DNA of 64,000 nt from Hoyosella levis (GTDB lineage: Bacteria > Actinomycetota > Actinomycetes > Mycobacteriales > Mycobacteriaceae). The notes below the pieces were generated by a model. The model was given only the letters and a program-made list of their open reading frames with translations. It did not search any database and was not told the origin of the DNA. The stretch is taken from positions 124,001 through 188,000 of the forward strand of contig NZ_BQYM01000004.1 of the NCBI RefSeq assembly GCF_026008515.1, in the 5' to 3' direction. Both the position numbers and the translations under genes were made by a program. Shown piece by piece: positions 17,058-27,374 of the stretch (position 1 is its first letter; the number at the start of each line of letters is the position of its first letter).

Positions 17058-19217
17058 CTAGCCGCGGGCCAGCACATCCTTGATGGAGGCGGGCGGGGCG
17101 AAGCGCTCGCCATAGTTGGCAGCGAGCTCCTCGGCGCGCGCGATGAAGGCATCGACGCCACCGGGGTAGCCCTTGATGAACTGGATGACGCCACCGCTCC
17201 AGGCGGGGAATCCGATGCCGAAGATGGAGCCGATGTTGGCGTCGGCGTGGGTGGTGAGGACGCCCTCGTCGAAGCACCGGATGGTGTCGATGGCCTCGGC
17301 GAACATCATGCGGTCGCCGAGCTCCTCGATGGAGACGCCCGCATCGGGGCTCGACTTGAACGTCTCGCGCAGCCCGGGCCACAGTCCGGCGCGCTTGCCG
17401 TCGCTGTAGTCGTAGAACCCGGCGCCGCCGGACTTGCCGGTGCGGTCGAACTCGGAGACCATGCGGTCGACGATGGCTCCGGCCTTGATGGCGGCGTCGT
17501 CGATCTTCTTGCCCTCGGCCTCGAGCGCCTCGCGGGTCTCCTTGAAGATCTTCTGCATGGTGAGGAAGTTCAGCTCATCACACAGCTGCAGTGGTGCCGC
17601 GGGGTATCCGGCCTGCAGGCCGGCCTGCTCGATGGTGGACGGCTCGACGCCTTCCTCGAGGGCGACGATGGCCTCGTTGAGGAAGGTGCTGATGACGCGG
17701 GAGGTGAAGAAGCCGCGGCTGTCGTTGACAACGATCGGCGTCTTCTTGATGGCGAGGACGTAGTCGAAGACGCGGGCGAGGGCCTCGGCGGAGGTCTTCT
17801 CCCCCTTGACGATCTCGACCAGGGGCATCTTGTCCACGGGCGAGAAGAAGTGGATGCCGATGAAGTCCTCTTGCCGCTTGACGCCGTGCGCGAGGCCGGT
17901 GATGGGCAGGGTGGAGGTGTTGGAGCCGAGCACGGCGTCGGGCTCGACGATGTCCTCGATCTCCTGGAACACCTTGTTCTTCAGGTCGGGGTTCTCGAAG
18001 ACGGCCTCGATGACGAAGTCCACTCCGGCGAGGTCAGCGGCATCCGCGGTAGGCGTGATGCGGCCGAGCAGCTCCTTGGACTTCTCCTCGGTGGTCTTGC
18101 CGCGGGAGAGCGCCTTGGACTCGATGTTCTCGGAGTAGGCCTTGCCCTTCTCGGCTGCCTCGATGCTGATGTCCTTGAGCACGACCTCCATGCCCGCCTT
18201 GGCGGAGACGTAGGCGATGCCCGCGCCCATCATGCCGGCACCGAGCACGCCGACCTTCTTGACCTGGCGCTGGGCGATGCCCTCGGGCCGTGAAGCACCC
18301 TTGTTGATGGCCTGCAGGTCGAAGAAGAACGCCTGCGTCATGTTCTTGGCGACCTGCCCGGTGGCGAGCTGCACGAAGTAGCGGGACTCGATAGTCGACG
18401 CGTTGTCGAAGTCCACCTGCGAGCCCTCGACGGCAGCGGCCATGATGGCGCGCGGCGCGGGCATCGGAGCGCCCTTGGTCTGCTTGCGGAGGTTCGCGGG
18501 GAACGCCGGCAGCATCTGCGCGAGCTTGGGGCTCGACGGCGTGCCGCCGGGGATGCGGTAGCCCTTGACGTCCCACGGCTGCTGCGACTCGGGGTTGGCC
18601 TTGATCCATGCCTTCGCGGCGGGGATCAGTTCCTCGACCGAGCCCACGACCTCGTTGACGAGGCCGATCTCCTGGGCCTTGGCGGGCTTGAGCCGCTGGC
18701 CCTGCAGCAGCACCTGCATCAGCGCGACCTGCAGGCCGAGCATGCGGACGGTGCGGGTGACGCCACCGCCGCCGGGGAGCAGGCCGAGCTGCACCTCGGG
18801 GAGGCCGAGCTGCACGCCGCGCACATCAGCGACGACGCGGTAGTGGGTGGCCAGCGCGAGCTCGAGGCCACCGCCGAGGGCCGCGCCGTTGATGGCGGCG
18901 ACGACGGGCTTGCCGAGGGTCTCGAGGGTGCGCATCGCGGCCTTGAGGGCCTGCACCTGGTCGAACATCTCCTGCGCCTGGGAGGGCTGCACGGTGATCA
19001 GGGAGTCGAGGTCGCCGCCGGCGAAGAAGGTCTTCTTCGCGGAGGCGAGGATGACGCCGCTGATGCTGTCCTTCTCCGCGACGACGCGGTCGACGGTCGC
19101 CTGGAACGACGAGCCGAATAGGTCGTTCATGGTGTTGGCGCCCTGGTTGGGGTCGTCCATGGTGAGCGTGACGATGCCGTCGCCGTCCTGCTCCCACGCG
19201 ATCATGTTGTCAGTCAC
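17058..19217 (-). CDS. fadB: fatty acid oxidation multifunctional protein FadB (hydratase/3-hydroxyacyl-CoA dehydrogenase)
   Basis: Alpha subunit of the beta-oxidation complex: hydrates enoyl-CoA and oxidises the 3-hydroxyacyl-CoA with NAD+. In 719 residues, the N-terminal crotonase domain shows AFFAGGDLD-type oxyanion loop ([13 protein letters not shown]) and [17 protein letters not shown] with the catalytic Glu region. The central NAD-binding domain shows [20 protein letters not shown], then [14 protein letters not shown] (catalytic His) and [14 protein letters not shown] at 19217 with an AAAGG site; ATG 12 bases later is possible. It follows fadA by 32 bp on the same strand; the pair matches M. 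tuberculosis Rv0859-0860. Confidence 0.95.
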   Translation of the reverse strand: MTDNMIAWEQDGDGIVTLTMDDPNQGANTMNDLFGSSFQATVDRVVAEKDSISGVILASAKKTFFAGGDLDSLITVQPSQAQEMFDQVQALKAAMRTLETLGKPVVAAINGAALGGGLELALATHYRVVADVRGVQLGLPEVQLGLLPGGGGVTRTVRMLGLQVALMQVLLQGQRLKPAKAQEIGLVNEVVGSVEELIPAAKAWIKANPESQQPWDVKGYRIPGGTPSSPKLAQMLPAFPANLRKQTKGAPMPAPRAIMAAAVEGSQVDFDNASTIESRYFVQLATGQVAKNMTQAFFFDLQAINKGASRPEGIAQRQVKKVGVLGAGMMGAGIAYVSAKAGMEVVLKDISIEAAEKGKAYSENIESKALSRGKTTEEKSKELLGRITPTADAADLAGVDFVIEAVFENPDLKNKVFQEIEDIVEPDAVLGSNTSTLPITGLAHGVKRQEDFIGIHFFSPVDKMPLVEIVKGEKTSAEALARVFDYVLAIKKTPIVVNDSRGFFTSRVISTFLNEAIVALEEGVEPSTIEQAGLQAGYPAAPLQLCDELNFLTMQKIFKETREALEAEGKKIDDAAIKAGAIVDRMVSEFDRTGKSGGAGFYDYSDGKRAGLWPGLRETFKSSPDAGVSIEELGDRMMFAEAIDTIRCFDEGVLTTHADANIGSIFGIGFPAWSGGVIQFIKGYPGGVDAFIARAEELAANYGERFAPPASIKDVLARG

Positions 19218-19249
19218 GATTGTTGCCTTTCGAGAAGTTTCGGAGGTGG

Positions 19250-20467
<1,218 letters not shown>

Positions 20468-20519
20468 GAGTGCTTTCCTTTCTTCAGTGGTTGATGCTGG
20501 TGGTGGCTACAGTGGCGGG

Positions 20520-21704
20520 ATGCTCGTACCTCGTCTCGAACCGTTCCGCTCCACCGTATTCGCCGAGATGACCGAACTGGCGGTGCGGCACGGGGCGATC
20601 AACCTCGGCCAGGGCTTCCCGGACGAGGACGGGCCGAGCGCGATGCTCGAATCCGCGCGGGAGGCGATCGCGAGCGGAGCGAACCAGTACCCGCCGGGGG
20701 CTGGTCGCGCGGAGCTGCGTGAGGCCATCGCGGAGGACCGCGCGCGCCGGTATGGCACCGTCTACGATCCCGCGGACGAGGTGCTGGTGACGGTCGGTGC
20801 GACCGAGGGCATCACCGCGTCGATCATCGCGCTGGCGGACCGGGGCGATGAGGTGGTGCTGGTGGCGCCGTACTTCGACTCCTACCCAGCGGCGGTGGCG
20901 ATGGCCGGGGCCCGGCAGCGCTGCGCGCGCCTCGTCGAGGACGGCGATCGCTTCGTCCTGGATGTGGATTCGCTGCGGGCCGCGATCACGCCCGCGACGC
21001 GGCTGCTGGTGATCAACTCGCCGCATAATCCGACCGGCAGCGTGCTCGACGAGACCGAGCTCGCGCAGATCGCGGATCTTGCCATCGAGCATGACCTCGT
21101 GGTGATCACCGATGAGGTGTACGAGCGGCTGGTGTTCGATGGCGCGGAGCACCGCCCGCTGGCCGCGCTGCCCGGGATGCGCGAGCGCACCCTGTGCGTC
21201 TCGAGCGCGGGCAAGACCTTCAACTGCACCGGCTGGAAGATCGGCTGGGTGTGCGGCCCGCGCGAGCTCGTCGCGGCGGTGCGGGCGGCGAAGCAGTTCA
21301 TGACGTTCGTCTCGGGCGCGCCGTTGCAGCCCGCCGTGGCCACGGCGCTGCGCGGTGAGCAGCAGTGGGTGGAGGGACTGCGAGCAGGGCTGCAGGGCAA
21401 GCGCGATGCCCTCGCCGCAGCGCTCGCCGACGCGGGCTTCGGGGTGCGGGCGAGTGCTGGCACGTACTTCGTGATCGCCGATGCGCGCCCGCTCGGGCAT
21501 GCTGACGCGCGCGCCCTGTGCCGGGCGATGCCGAGCAGCATCGGCGTGGCCGCGGTACCGGTCAGCGCGTTCGTTGACGCCGTCGACCAGCCGGGCTGGC
21601 GGCACCTCGTGCGCTTCGCGTTCTGCAAGCGGCACGAGGTGCTCGCCGAGGCCGGGCACCGGTTGGCCGGGGCGTCCCGGCTTCCCACCGATCATGAGGG
21701 CTGA
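20520..21704 (+). CDS. dapC: PLP aminotransferase class I/II, DapC-like
   Basis: Fold-type I aminotransferase, 394 residues. The PLP lysine is in SSAGKTFNCTGWKIGW, with VINSPHNPTGSV, the DEVYERLVFDG strand and the C-terminal Arg in HLVRFAFCK. By its place beside fadA/fadB it corresponds to M. tuberculosis Rv0858c, proposed as N-succinyldiaminopimelate aminotransferase (lysine and peptidoglycan diaminopimelate synthesis); sequence alone would also allow a YbdL-like methionine/glutamine aminotransferase. The ATG at 20520 follows TACAGT (20508-20513) by 6 nt: leaderless. Confidence 0.85.
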   Translation: MLVPRLEPFRSTVFAEMTELAVRHGAINLGQGFPDEDGPSAMLESAREAIASGANQYPPGAGRAELREAIAEDRARRYGTVYDPADEVLVTVGATEGITASIIALADRGDEVVLVAPYFDSYPAAVAMAGARQRCARLVEDGDRFVLDVDSLRAAITPATRLLVINSPHNPTGSVLDETELAQIADLAIEHDLVVITDEVYERLVFDGAEHRPLAALPGMRERTLCVSSAGKTFNCTGWKIGWVCGPRELVAAVRAAKQFMTFVSGAPLQPAVATALRGEQQWVEGLRAGLQGKRDALAAALADAGFGVRASAGTYFVIADARPLGHADARALCRAMPSSIGVAAVPVSAFVDAVDQPGWRHLVRFAFCKRHEVLAEAGHRLAGASRLPTDHEG

Positions 21705-21727
21705 TCCCACGCTGCGCCTGGGCCGGA

Positions 21728-22870
21728 TCAGAGGTTCAGCCCCCGGCCGATGATCTCCTTCATGATCTCGGTGGTGCCGCCGTAGATGGTCTGCACGCGC
21801 GAGTCGAGGTACGCCTTGGCGATGGGGTACTCGCGCATGTAGCCGTAGCCGCCGTGCAGCTGGAGGCAGCGATCGATCAGCTTGACCTGGTTGTCGGTGG
21901 ACCACCACTTGATCATCGCGGCGTCCTGCACGGTGAGCTTCTTCTCGTTGAGCTGCTCGATGCACTTGTCGACGGCGAGGCGCACCATCTGGGTCTCGGT
22001 GGCGAGCTCGGCGAGCACGAACCGGGTGTTCTGGAACTTGCCGATGCCACGACCGAAGGCCTTGCGGTCCCGGCAGTAGTCGATGGTCATGTCGAGGCAG
22101 GCCTCCATGGCAGCTGCCGCGACGACGGCGATGGAGAGGCGCTCCTGCGGGAGGCCCTGCATGAGATAGATGAAGCCCATGCCTTCCTCGCCGAGGAGGT
22201 TGGCGGCGGGCACGCGCACGTTGTCGAAGTGCAGCTCGGCGGTGTCCTGGGCCTTCATGCCGATCTTGTCGAGGTTGCGGCCCCGCTCGAAGCCCTCCAT
22301 GCCGCGCTCGACGACAAAGAGGCTGAACCCCTGCGCGCCCGCGTCCGGGTTGGTCTTGGCGACCACGATGACGAGATCGGCATTGATGCCATTGGTGATG
22401 AACGTCTTGGACCCGTTGAGGATCCAGTCGTCGCCATCCTTCTTCGCAGTGGTCTTGATACCCTGCAGGTCCGACCCGGTGCCGGGCTCGGTCATCGCGA
22501 TGGCGGTAATGATCTCGCCGGAGACGAAGCCGGGCAGCCAGCGCTGCTTCTGCTCGTCGTTGCACAGCTCGGTCAGGTAGGGCTGCACCACGTCGTTGTG
22601 GAGGGTGAAGCCAATGCCGCTGAAGCCGCCGCGGGCGGTCTCCTCGGAGACGATGGCGTTGAAGCGGAAGTCAGGATCGCCGCCGCCACCGTACTGCTCG
22701 TCCACGGCGGTGCCGAGGAAGCCGAGCTTGCCTGCCTCCGCCCACACCTCGCGGGGCACGATCTCGTCCTTCTCCCACTGCTCATGGTGGGGAGCGACAT
22801 GCTCCTTGAGGAATCCACGGTAGGAATCACGGAACATGATCTGCTCGGGGGTGTAGATGGTGCGTTCCAC
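21728..22870 (-). CDS. acyl-CoA dehydrogenase
   Basis: FAD enzyme for the first beta-oxidation step; 380 residues. Motifs: AIAMTEPGTGSDLQGIKTTA (FAD/substrate), WILNGSKTFITNG, the catalytic Glu region in YGGTTEIMKEIIGRGLNL at the C-terminus, and LQLHGGYGYMREYPI. Closest to long-chain FadE types. GTG at 22870 has an AAGGAG site; the frame stays open to 23089 without one. Divergent from an AraC-type regulator that may control it. Confidence 0.93.
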   Translation of the reverse strand: MERTIYTPEQIMFRDSYRGFLKEHVAPHHEQWEKDEIVPREVWAEAGKLGFLGTAVDEQYGGGGDPDFRFNAIVSEETARGGFSGIGFTLHNDVVQPYLTELCNDEQKQRWLPGFVSGEIITAIAMTEPGTGSDLQGIKTTAKKDGDDWILNGSKTFITNGINADLVIVVAKTNPDAGAQGFSLFVVERGMEGFERGRNLDKIGMKAQDTAELHFDNVRVPAANLLGEEGMGFIYLMQGLPQERLSIAVVAAAAMEACLDMTIDYCRDRKAFGRGIGKFQNTRFVLAELATETQMVRLAVDKCIEQLNEKKLTVQDAAMIKWWSTDNQVKLIDRCLQLHGGYGYMREYPIAKAYLDSRVQTIYGGTTEIMKEIIGRGLNL

Positions 22871-22995
22871 GCTGGGTGGCTCCTTCTTGAAGTAGACACG
22901 ATCGTTGGTGTCACAGTACGCCCCACTTAAATGCTTGGCGATGACCAAACCGCCCCATGTCCATGACCGAAACGATCGCATAGGGTGGGAGGACC

Positions 22996-24018
22996 ATGCC
23001 GCATCGCATCCCCACCGAATACGTCCGGCGCACCGTGCACGCCGCCGATACCCGCGGCATCGACCTCCGCCCTGCCCTCGATGCCGCACGCATACCCCTC
23101 GCTGCCCTCGACGCGAGCGGCCCCGCCATCAAGCCCGGCGAGGCATCCGCCTTCACCCAAGCCGTCTGGGCACTGACCAACGATGAGCTCGGCGGCCTCG
23201 GAGCCGCCCCCGTCCCCCGCGGCACCTTTCGCCTCGTCACGCTCGCGCTCATCCACTCCCCCGACCTCGGGCACGCGCTCGCCCGGATGATCTCCTCGCT
23301 GCCCGCGCTGCCCGCCATGACCCCCATCACGTTCAGCATCGACAACGCCACCGGAGCCATCACTCTCGACCTGCGCGGCCACCACCCCGACGAGGCCACC
23401 CAGCTGCTCATCGAGCTCGCGTTCCTGCTGATCCATCGCTTCGCTGCCTGGCTGATCGACCACCCCATCGCCCCGGCCCGCGTCGCGCTGCCCTACCCCG
23501 CGCGCGACGATTACGCGCCCACCTTCTACCGGGCGCTCTTCGGCGTGACACCCACGCTCGGCGCACCCACCGCGGCCATCGTGTTCGAGCCCCGCGCGCT
23601 CCACGCCCCCATCGTGCAGACCGAGCAATCCCTCCTCGAGTTCCTCCGCACCGCGCCCGCCAGGCTGTTCACCGAACCAGCCGGGAACACGCCCCGCACG
23701 ACGCAGGTGCTCCGGATGCTGCAACGCTCGCCACTGCACGAGCTGCCCAGCAACGAGCAGATCGCTTCCAAGCTCGCGCTCAGCGAATCACACCTGCGCC
23801 GGCTCCTGCACCGCGAGGGCACCACCGCCAACCGCATCCGCGACGAGGTATTGCGCGAGGCCGCGCTCGCCCGGCTGCGCCGCGGCGACACGACCGATCA
23901 GATCGCCACCGCGCTCGGGTTCTCCGAGCCCAGCGCGTTCCGCCGCGCGTTCAGGAGATGGACCGGAGCCACGCCACGCGCCTTCCAGCCCGTGCTCGAG
24001 GAGGACGAATCCCCGTAG
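22996..24018 (+). CDS. AraC-family transcriptional regulator
   Basis: A 340-residue regulator. The N-terminal about 200 residues are an arabinose-binding-like sensor domain (ALIHSPDLGHALARM region typical of the OruR/ArgR-like AraC group). The C-terminal domain has two HTH motifs (NEQIASKLALSESHLRRLLHREG and TTDQIATALGFSEPSAFRRAFRRWTG). ATG at 22996 with GGGAGG upstream, 125 bp from the divergent acyl-CoA dehydrogenase, its likely target. The last 121 nt overlap the convergent glycosyltransferase gene, yet they encode the conserved second HTH, so this end is genuine. Confidence 0.88.
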   Translation: MPHRIPTEYVRRTVHAADTRGIDLRPALDAARIPLAALDASGPAIKPGEASAFTQAVWALTNDELGGLGAAPVPRGTFRLVTLALIHSPDLGHALARMISSLPALPAMTPITFSIDNATGAITLDLRGHHPDEATQLLIELAFLLIHRFAAWLIDHPIAPARVALPYPARDDYAPTFYRALFGVTPTLGAPTAAIVFEPRALHAPIVQTEQSLLEFLRTAPARLFTEPAGNTPRTTQVLRMLQRSPLHELPSNEQIASKLALSESHLRRLLHREGTTANRIRDEVLREAALARLRRGDTTDQIATALGFSEPSAFRRAFRRWTGATPRAFQPVLEEDESP

Positions 24019-25376
24019 CGCACCTCGAGCAGGCCGCGCCACAATCCCCAGCCGAACGCCACATCATCAAGACGGCGCAGCACCACGAACCGGGCCATAT
24101 CGATGCGGTCCGGCACATCTCGGCGCGCCAGCCAATCAGCCACGCCCTCCGCCATCATCACCGCCAGCACTACCCGGCGGGCCCGCGGGAACAGCACCAC
24201 CGCCAGCATCGTCACAGGCCAGACGTTGCGCAGCATCAGGACCGCGCAGCGTTGCGCCATCCCGCTGAGGCCCAGCGCGCTCATCGACATCGCCGTCCAC
24301 AACGGACGCTCATCCACCGGGATCGCCCGCGCCAGCCGGACGGTGTGCACCACGCTCACCACGGCGGACACCAGTGCCGCCCGCCGGGCGCCCGCCAGCA
24401 ACAGGGTCAGGCCCAGCACGAACCACGAGCGCGCCACCGCAGCGATGCGCTCCGGGCTCGACTTCGTCACATATAGCCGCGCCGAGCCGTAGCCGGTGGC
24501 CGCCCGCATCTGCAGCCACGGCACCATCGACGAGGGGGCCGAAGCGCGCACTACCGCCACCGGATCGAACCGTGCCCGCCAGCCCGCGCGACCGAGCCGC
24601 ACGCACAGGTCCGTCGCGTTGAAAGCCGGGAATGCTCCATCGAAGCCCCCCACCTTCACCGCCGCATCGCGCCGCACCACCAGGGCCGTCGTTGGCACGC
24701 TGTAGTCCCAGCGCCGGGTATTGAGGTCGCACTCGCGCCGCCCCGGGTCCATCGCCGGACGCATCGATTCATACTGCTCGATCCAGCGCTTGCGGCCCGG
24801 CAGCGGCAGCACTCGCGGCACCACCATCGCCACATCGGGGTCCGCGAAGTGCGCCAGGGTCGCCTCGATCCACAGCGCATCCGGTGCCACCCCCGGATCC
24901 AGGAATGCCACGTACGGCGTGCGCGCCGCGCGCAATCCGGTGTTCCGCGCCTCTGCCAGGCCGAACGCACGGTCATGCCGGATCACCGTGGCGCGCGCGC
25001 ACTCGATAGGGACGTCCGTGCAGTCATCGACCACGATCACCGCTACCCCACCGAGGCTCGCGACTACCTCGCGCACCGCATCAGCATCGCCGCGCGCCGG
25101 GATCACCACCGTCAGATCGGCGCGCCCCGGTCCCTTCAGCGGGCGCGGATGCGCGAACTGCTCGTCGAGCAGCATGCGCGCCAGCTTCGAGGAAGCCTCG
25201 TCCACGACCTCGACAACCCCGTCGTCGAGGCAAGCTGCCTGCGCGATGGACAAGCGCAGCACCGTACCCCAGGGAGCGAGCAGCACGCACCCATCATCGA
25301 CGATGCGCACCTTGCTATCGAGACGTACCGAGAAGCCAGTGGGAAGCATGCGTGCTGCCGCGCTCAGGATGCCCAC
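23898..25376 (-). CDS. mftF: orphan mycofactocin-type glycosyltransferase (MftF family)
   Basis: GT2 family glycosyltransferase of the mycofactocin type, which adds glucose units to the redox cofactor. The 492 residues have an N-terminal PqqD-like domain (LPTGFSVRLDSKVRIVDDG ... FAHPRP), then a GT-A domain (DLTVVIPARGDADAV, VVDDCTD, GLAEARNTGLRAA, FLDPGVAPD, VGGFDGAFPAFNATDLCVRLG), then hydrophobic helices (about residues 315-430). No mftA-E gene is nearby, so it is an orphan here. The last about 40 residues (from SSSSSTGWKARG) are encoded antisense to the AraC HTH and look like run-on. GTG at 25376 chosen; ATG at 25349 possible. Confidence 0.8.
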   Translation of the reverse strand: MGILSAAARMLPTGFSVRLDSKVRIVDDGCVLLAPWGTVLRLSIAQAACLDDGVVEVVDEASSKLARMLLDEQFAHPRPLKGPGRADLTVVIPARGDADAVREVVASLGGVAVIVVDDCTDVPIECARATVIRHDRAFGLAEARNTGLRAARTPYVAFLDPGVAPDALWIEATLAHFADPDVAMVVPRVLPLPGRKRWIEQYESMRPAMDPGRRECDLNTRRWDYSVPTTALVVRRDAAVKVGGFDGAFPAFNATDLCVRLGRAGWRARFDPVAVVRASAPSSMVPWLQMRAATGYGSARLYVTKSSPERIAAVARSWFVLGLTLLLAGARRAALVSAVVSVVHTVRLARAIPVDERPLWTAMSMSALGLSGMAQRCAVLMLRNVWPVTMLAVVLFPRARRVVLAVMMAEGVADWLARRDVPDRIDMARFVVLRRLDDVAFGWGLWRGLLEVRYGDSSSSSTGWKARGVAPVHLLNARRNALGSENPSAVAI

Positions 25377-25534
25377 CCCCAGTCCCAGTCTCGTGCCGTG
25401 CCTAGCCTGCCCATATTGGCTGGGCCAACCCTGCCCGCGCCTGTCCTGCCCGCGCCTCTCTGGGCTAGTCCTGCCTGGGCCGACGCACTGCAGCGCGAGA
25501 CTGTTCTTGTGCCTAGCCCAATGCCCCCACTACG
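25377..25534. other. short CCTGCCC-rich intergenic stretch
   Basis: Contains a direct repeat of CCTGCCCGCGCCT (near 25431 and 25446) and further CCTGCC variants, so a local tandem duplication. It separates mftF from the SDR stop. No gene seen. Confidence 0.4.
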
Positions 25535-26437
25535 TCAACGGCGCTGACGAATGTCGTACACCACACCAGTGAGTGCTTCGGATTCTTCCCAAAGCCGACC
25601 AGCTACCGCAACATCACGCGAATGACGATTCGATCTCGCCAGCACAGGAGCCCCCCGCATGCCCCGGAAGCCACCCGGCCCCACGAAGCTGCCACCGGGA
25701 ATCGACGGAGCCGTCGCGGCGTACAAGCTCGGCTGGGCGCCCGCGTAGGCACTCTGCGCCAGGACAAGATTGGTGATGCCCATCAGCTTGTCCTGCACCG
25801 ACTGGGTGTGCGATTGCAGGTTCGTCGACGCATAGCCCGGATGCGCGGCCACCGACCGTACCGGCGAGCCAGCATCCGCGAGACGACGCTGCAGCTCATA
25901 GGTGAACAGCAGGTTGGCCAGCTTCGACTGCCCGTACGCGCGCCACCGCTGATAGTTCCGCTTCTCCCAGTTCAGGTCATCGAAATCGATGGAGCCGAGG
26001 GTGTGCGCCATGCTCGAGACCGTCACCACCCGATCGCGGATGCGGCCCAGCAGCAAGCCCGTCAGCGCGAAATGCCCCAGATGGTTCGTGCCGAACTGCA
26101 TCTCGAAGCCATCCTTGGTGCGCGACTTCGGCACGGCCATCACGCCCGCGTTGTTGATCAGCACGTCGAACGTCGAGACGTCCTTCGCGAACTCGTAGAT
26201 CGAGCTCAGGTCCGCGAGATCGAGCGCGCGCACTTCCAGGTCCGCATCAGGATGATCCTTGACGATGGCCTCCCGCGCCTGCTCGCCCTTCGCGGTATCG
26301 CGGCACGCCATCACCACCGAGGCGCCCTTCGCCGCGAGCTCGCGAGTAGTCACCGCGCCCAGTCCGCTATTGGCGCCCGTCACGATCACCGTGCGGCCCG
26401 CCTGGCCGCCCATCTCCGCCGAAGACCATCCACTCAT
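25535..26437 (-). CDS. short-chain dehydrogenase, retinol dehydrogenase/POR-like
   Basis: NAD(P)-dependent oxidoreductase of 300 residues: cofactor motif VTGANSGLG (about residues 19-27), NNAGVMAVP, catalytic Ser in VVTVSSMAHT and YGQSK. The family acts on varied alcohols and ketones; substrate unknown. A close relative lies at 60557-61540 on the same strand (shared DVLINNAGVMAVP-like and SKLANLLFT motifs). ATG at 26437 is 7 nt after TAGTGT: leaderless. Downstream of it lies mftF; some mycofactocin-dependent enzymes are SDRs, but a link is speculative. Confidence 0.87.
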   Translation of the reverse strand: MSGWSSAEMGGQAGRTVIVTGANSGLGAVTTRELAAKGASVVMACRDTAKGEQAREAIVKDHPDADLEVRALDLADLSSIYEFAKDVSTFDVLINNAGVMAVPKSRTKDGFEMQFGTNHLGHFALTGLLLGRIRDRVVTVSSMAHTLGSIDFDDLNWEKRNYQRWRAYGQSKLANLLFTYELQRRLADAGSPVRSVAAHPGYASTNLQSHTQSVQDKLMGITNLVLAQSAYAGAQPSLYAATAPSIPGGSFVGPGGFRGMRGAPVLARSNRHSRDVAVAGRLWEESEALTGVVYDIRQRR

Positions 26438-26585
26438 TCCCCAAACACTACGATCTAGGGCCCCGAATCGCCAGACGCATACCGGGTGGCTTGGTGGGCT
26501 CGCTTGAAGGAAACCCCTGTCGGCGGCTGCCGACCATCTCGGCGGCGGCTGATCGTCCATTAGCCCGCTGGCCGACATCCTCGTC

Positions 26586-26630
26586 CTGGTGGAAACTTCT
26601 CCCCCCGCTCGCGGGAATAGTTTCCACTGG
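26586..26630. repeat. dispersed palindrome family D, copy 1
   Basis: GTGGAAACTTCTCCC (26589-26603) pairs imperfectly with GGGAATAGTTTCCAC (26613-26627); extended outward by CTG/CGG-type ends. The reverse complement of the copy at 40327-40370 has the same order and loop (CGCTC). Confidence 0.7.
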
Positions 26631-26705
26631 CCGGGCGCGAGCACCCACCGCCGCCGGGTGGCGGCCTCGCACGGGCAGGCGAAGGAGCCGCACGTCCCCG
26701 GGATA

Positions 26706-26737
26706 CAAAAAATCCCCCAGGTTGAACCTGGGGGACT
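26706..26737 (-). terminator. intrinsic terminator of tRNA operon
   Basis: On the minus strand, stem TCCCCCAGG/CCTGGGGGA with a 5-nt loop followed by TTTTTT, 6 nt after tRNA-Phe. Confidence 0.93.
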
Positions 26738-26742
26738 TAATG

Positions 26743-26816
26743 TGGCCAAGGCCGGGATCGAACCGGCGACCTTCCGCTTTTCAGGCGGACGCTCGTACCA
26801 ACTGAGCTACCTGGCC
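26743..26816 (-). tRNA. tRNA-Phe (GAA)
   Basis: 74 nt cloverleaf. The anticodon loop CTGAAAA is closed by CCGC/GCGG, giving anticodon GAA. Acceptor GGCCAGG pairs with CTTGGCC; T-loop GGTTCGATCC. No encoded CCA. Third in Glu-Asp-Phe order. Confidence 0.96.
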
Positions 26817-26864
26817 GGATCAACGCCGTTCCCGGCGATGAAAACATGCCCATTACTGGACTTG

Positions 26865-26938
26865 CGACCCTGACGGGACTCGAACCCGCGACCTCCGCCG
26901 TGACAGGGCGGCGCGCTAACCAACTGCGCCACAGGGCC
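26865..26938 (-). tRNA. tRNA-Asp (GTC)
   Basis: 74 nt. Anticodon loop CTGTCAC within CCGCC/GGCGG gives GTC. Acceptor GGCCCTG pairs with CAGGGTC (one G-T); discriminator G, as expected for Asp. CCA not encoded. Confidence 0.96.
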
Positions 26939-26977
26939 ATGCATCGTTACTCTACTACGCCAAGACCTAGGAGAGCG

Positions 26978-27050
26978 TACCCCCTACGGGATTCGAACCC
27001 GCGTTACCGCCTTGAAAGGGCGGCGTCCTAGGCCTCTAGACGAAGGGGGC
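26978..27050 (-). tRNA. tRNA-Glu (TTC)
   Basis: 73 nt. Anticodon loop CTTTCAA within CCGCC/GGCGG gives TTC. Acceptor GCCCCCT pairs with AGGGGGT. First in the operon; a minus-strand promoter with TATGCT (near 27099-27104) lies about 50 nt upstream. Confidence 0.96.
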
Positions 27051-27374
27051 CTGCCAGTTTCCTGGCCGGCATCCCCAACAGGTTTCCGTTGGGAGCGGGA
27101 CTAGCATAGGACAGAACTTGGAGAAAACACAAAACGCGTGGTCAGTTTTCGTTTCCGCTGGTAATCACACCCCCGCAACACCTTCGGATCCGCGCCCTGC
27201 CCTTCACTGGTGGATGCAGACGATCGCCTAGGCGGGCAAAGGCGGCGCGCAGCTCCGCGCGATGGGCGCATGATGGTTCGTGGAGCCAGGCGCGCCCCGC
27301 GCCATGGCCCTTGATACCCCATAGGGTATATCCTGGGCCAAGCACGATTCACTGGCGGCAGGACGGGAGCAAGC
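27051..27374. other. 324-bp divergent control region
   Basis: Between tRNA-Glu (minus) and the TauE-like gene (plus). It holds the tRNA promoter near 27099-27130 and the ATACCC palindrome at 27314. No gene is seen in the middle part. Confidence 0.5.
27314..27329. promoter_or_regulatory. CsoR/CstR-type operator before TauE-like gene
   Basis: ATACCC-CATA-GGGTAT, a perfect 6+6 palindrome with a 4-bp spacer. It overlaps TATATC/TAGGGTATAT promoter-like sequence 45 nt before the ATG. The same 16-bp layout occurs at 30612 before the MBL-rhodanese gene. CstR, a persulfide-sensing CsoR relative, binds ATACCC/GGGTAT-type palindromes; no cstR gene is in the window. Confidence 0.65.

Noticed and set aside
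20484-22565. 693-codon minus-strand frame across dapC and the acyl-CoA dehydrogenase
   Set aside because: Arg/His-rich out-of-frame reading of two well-supported genes.
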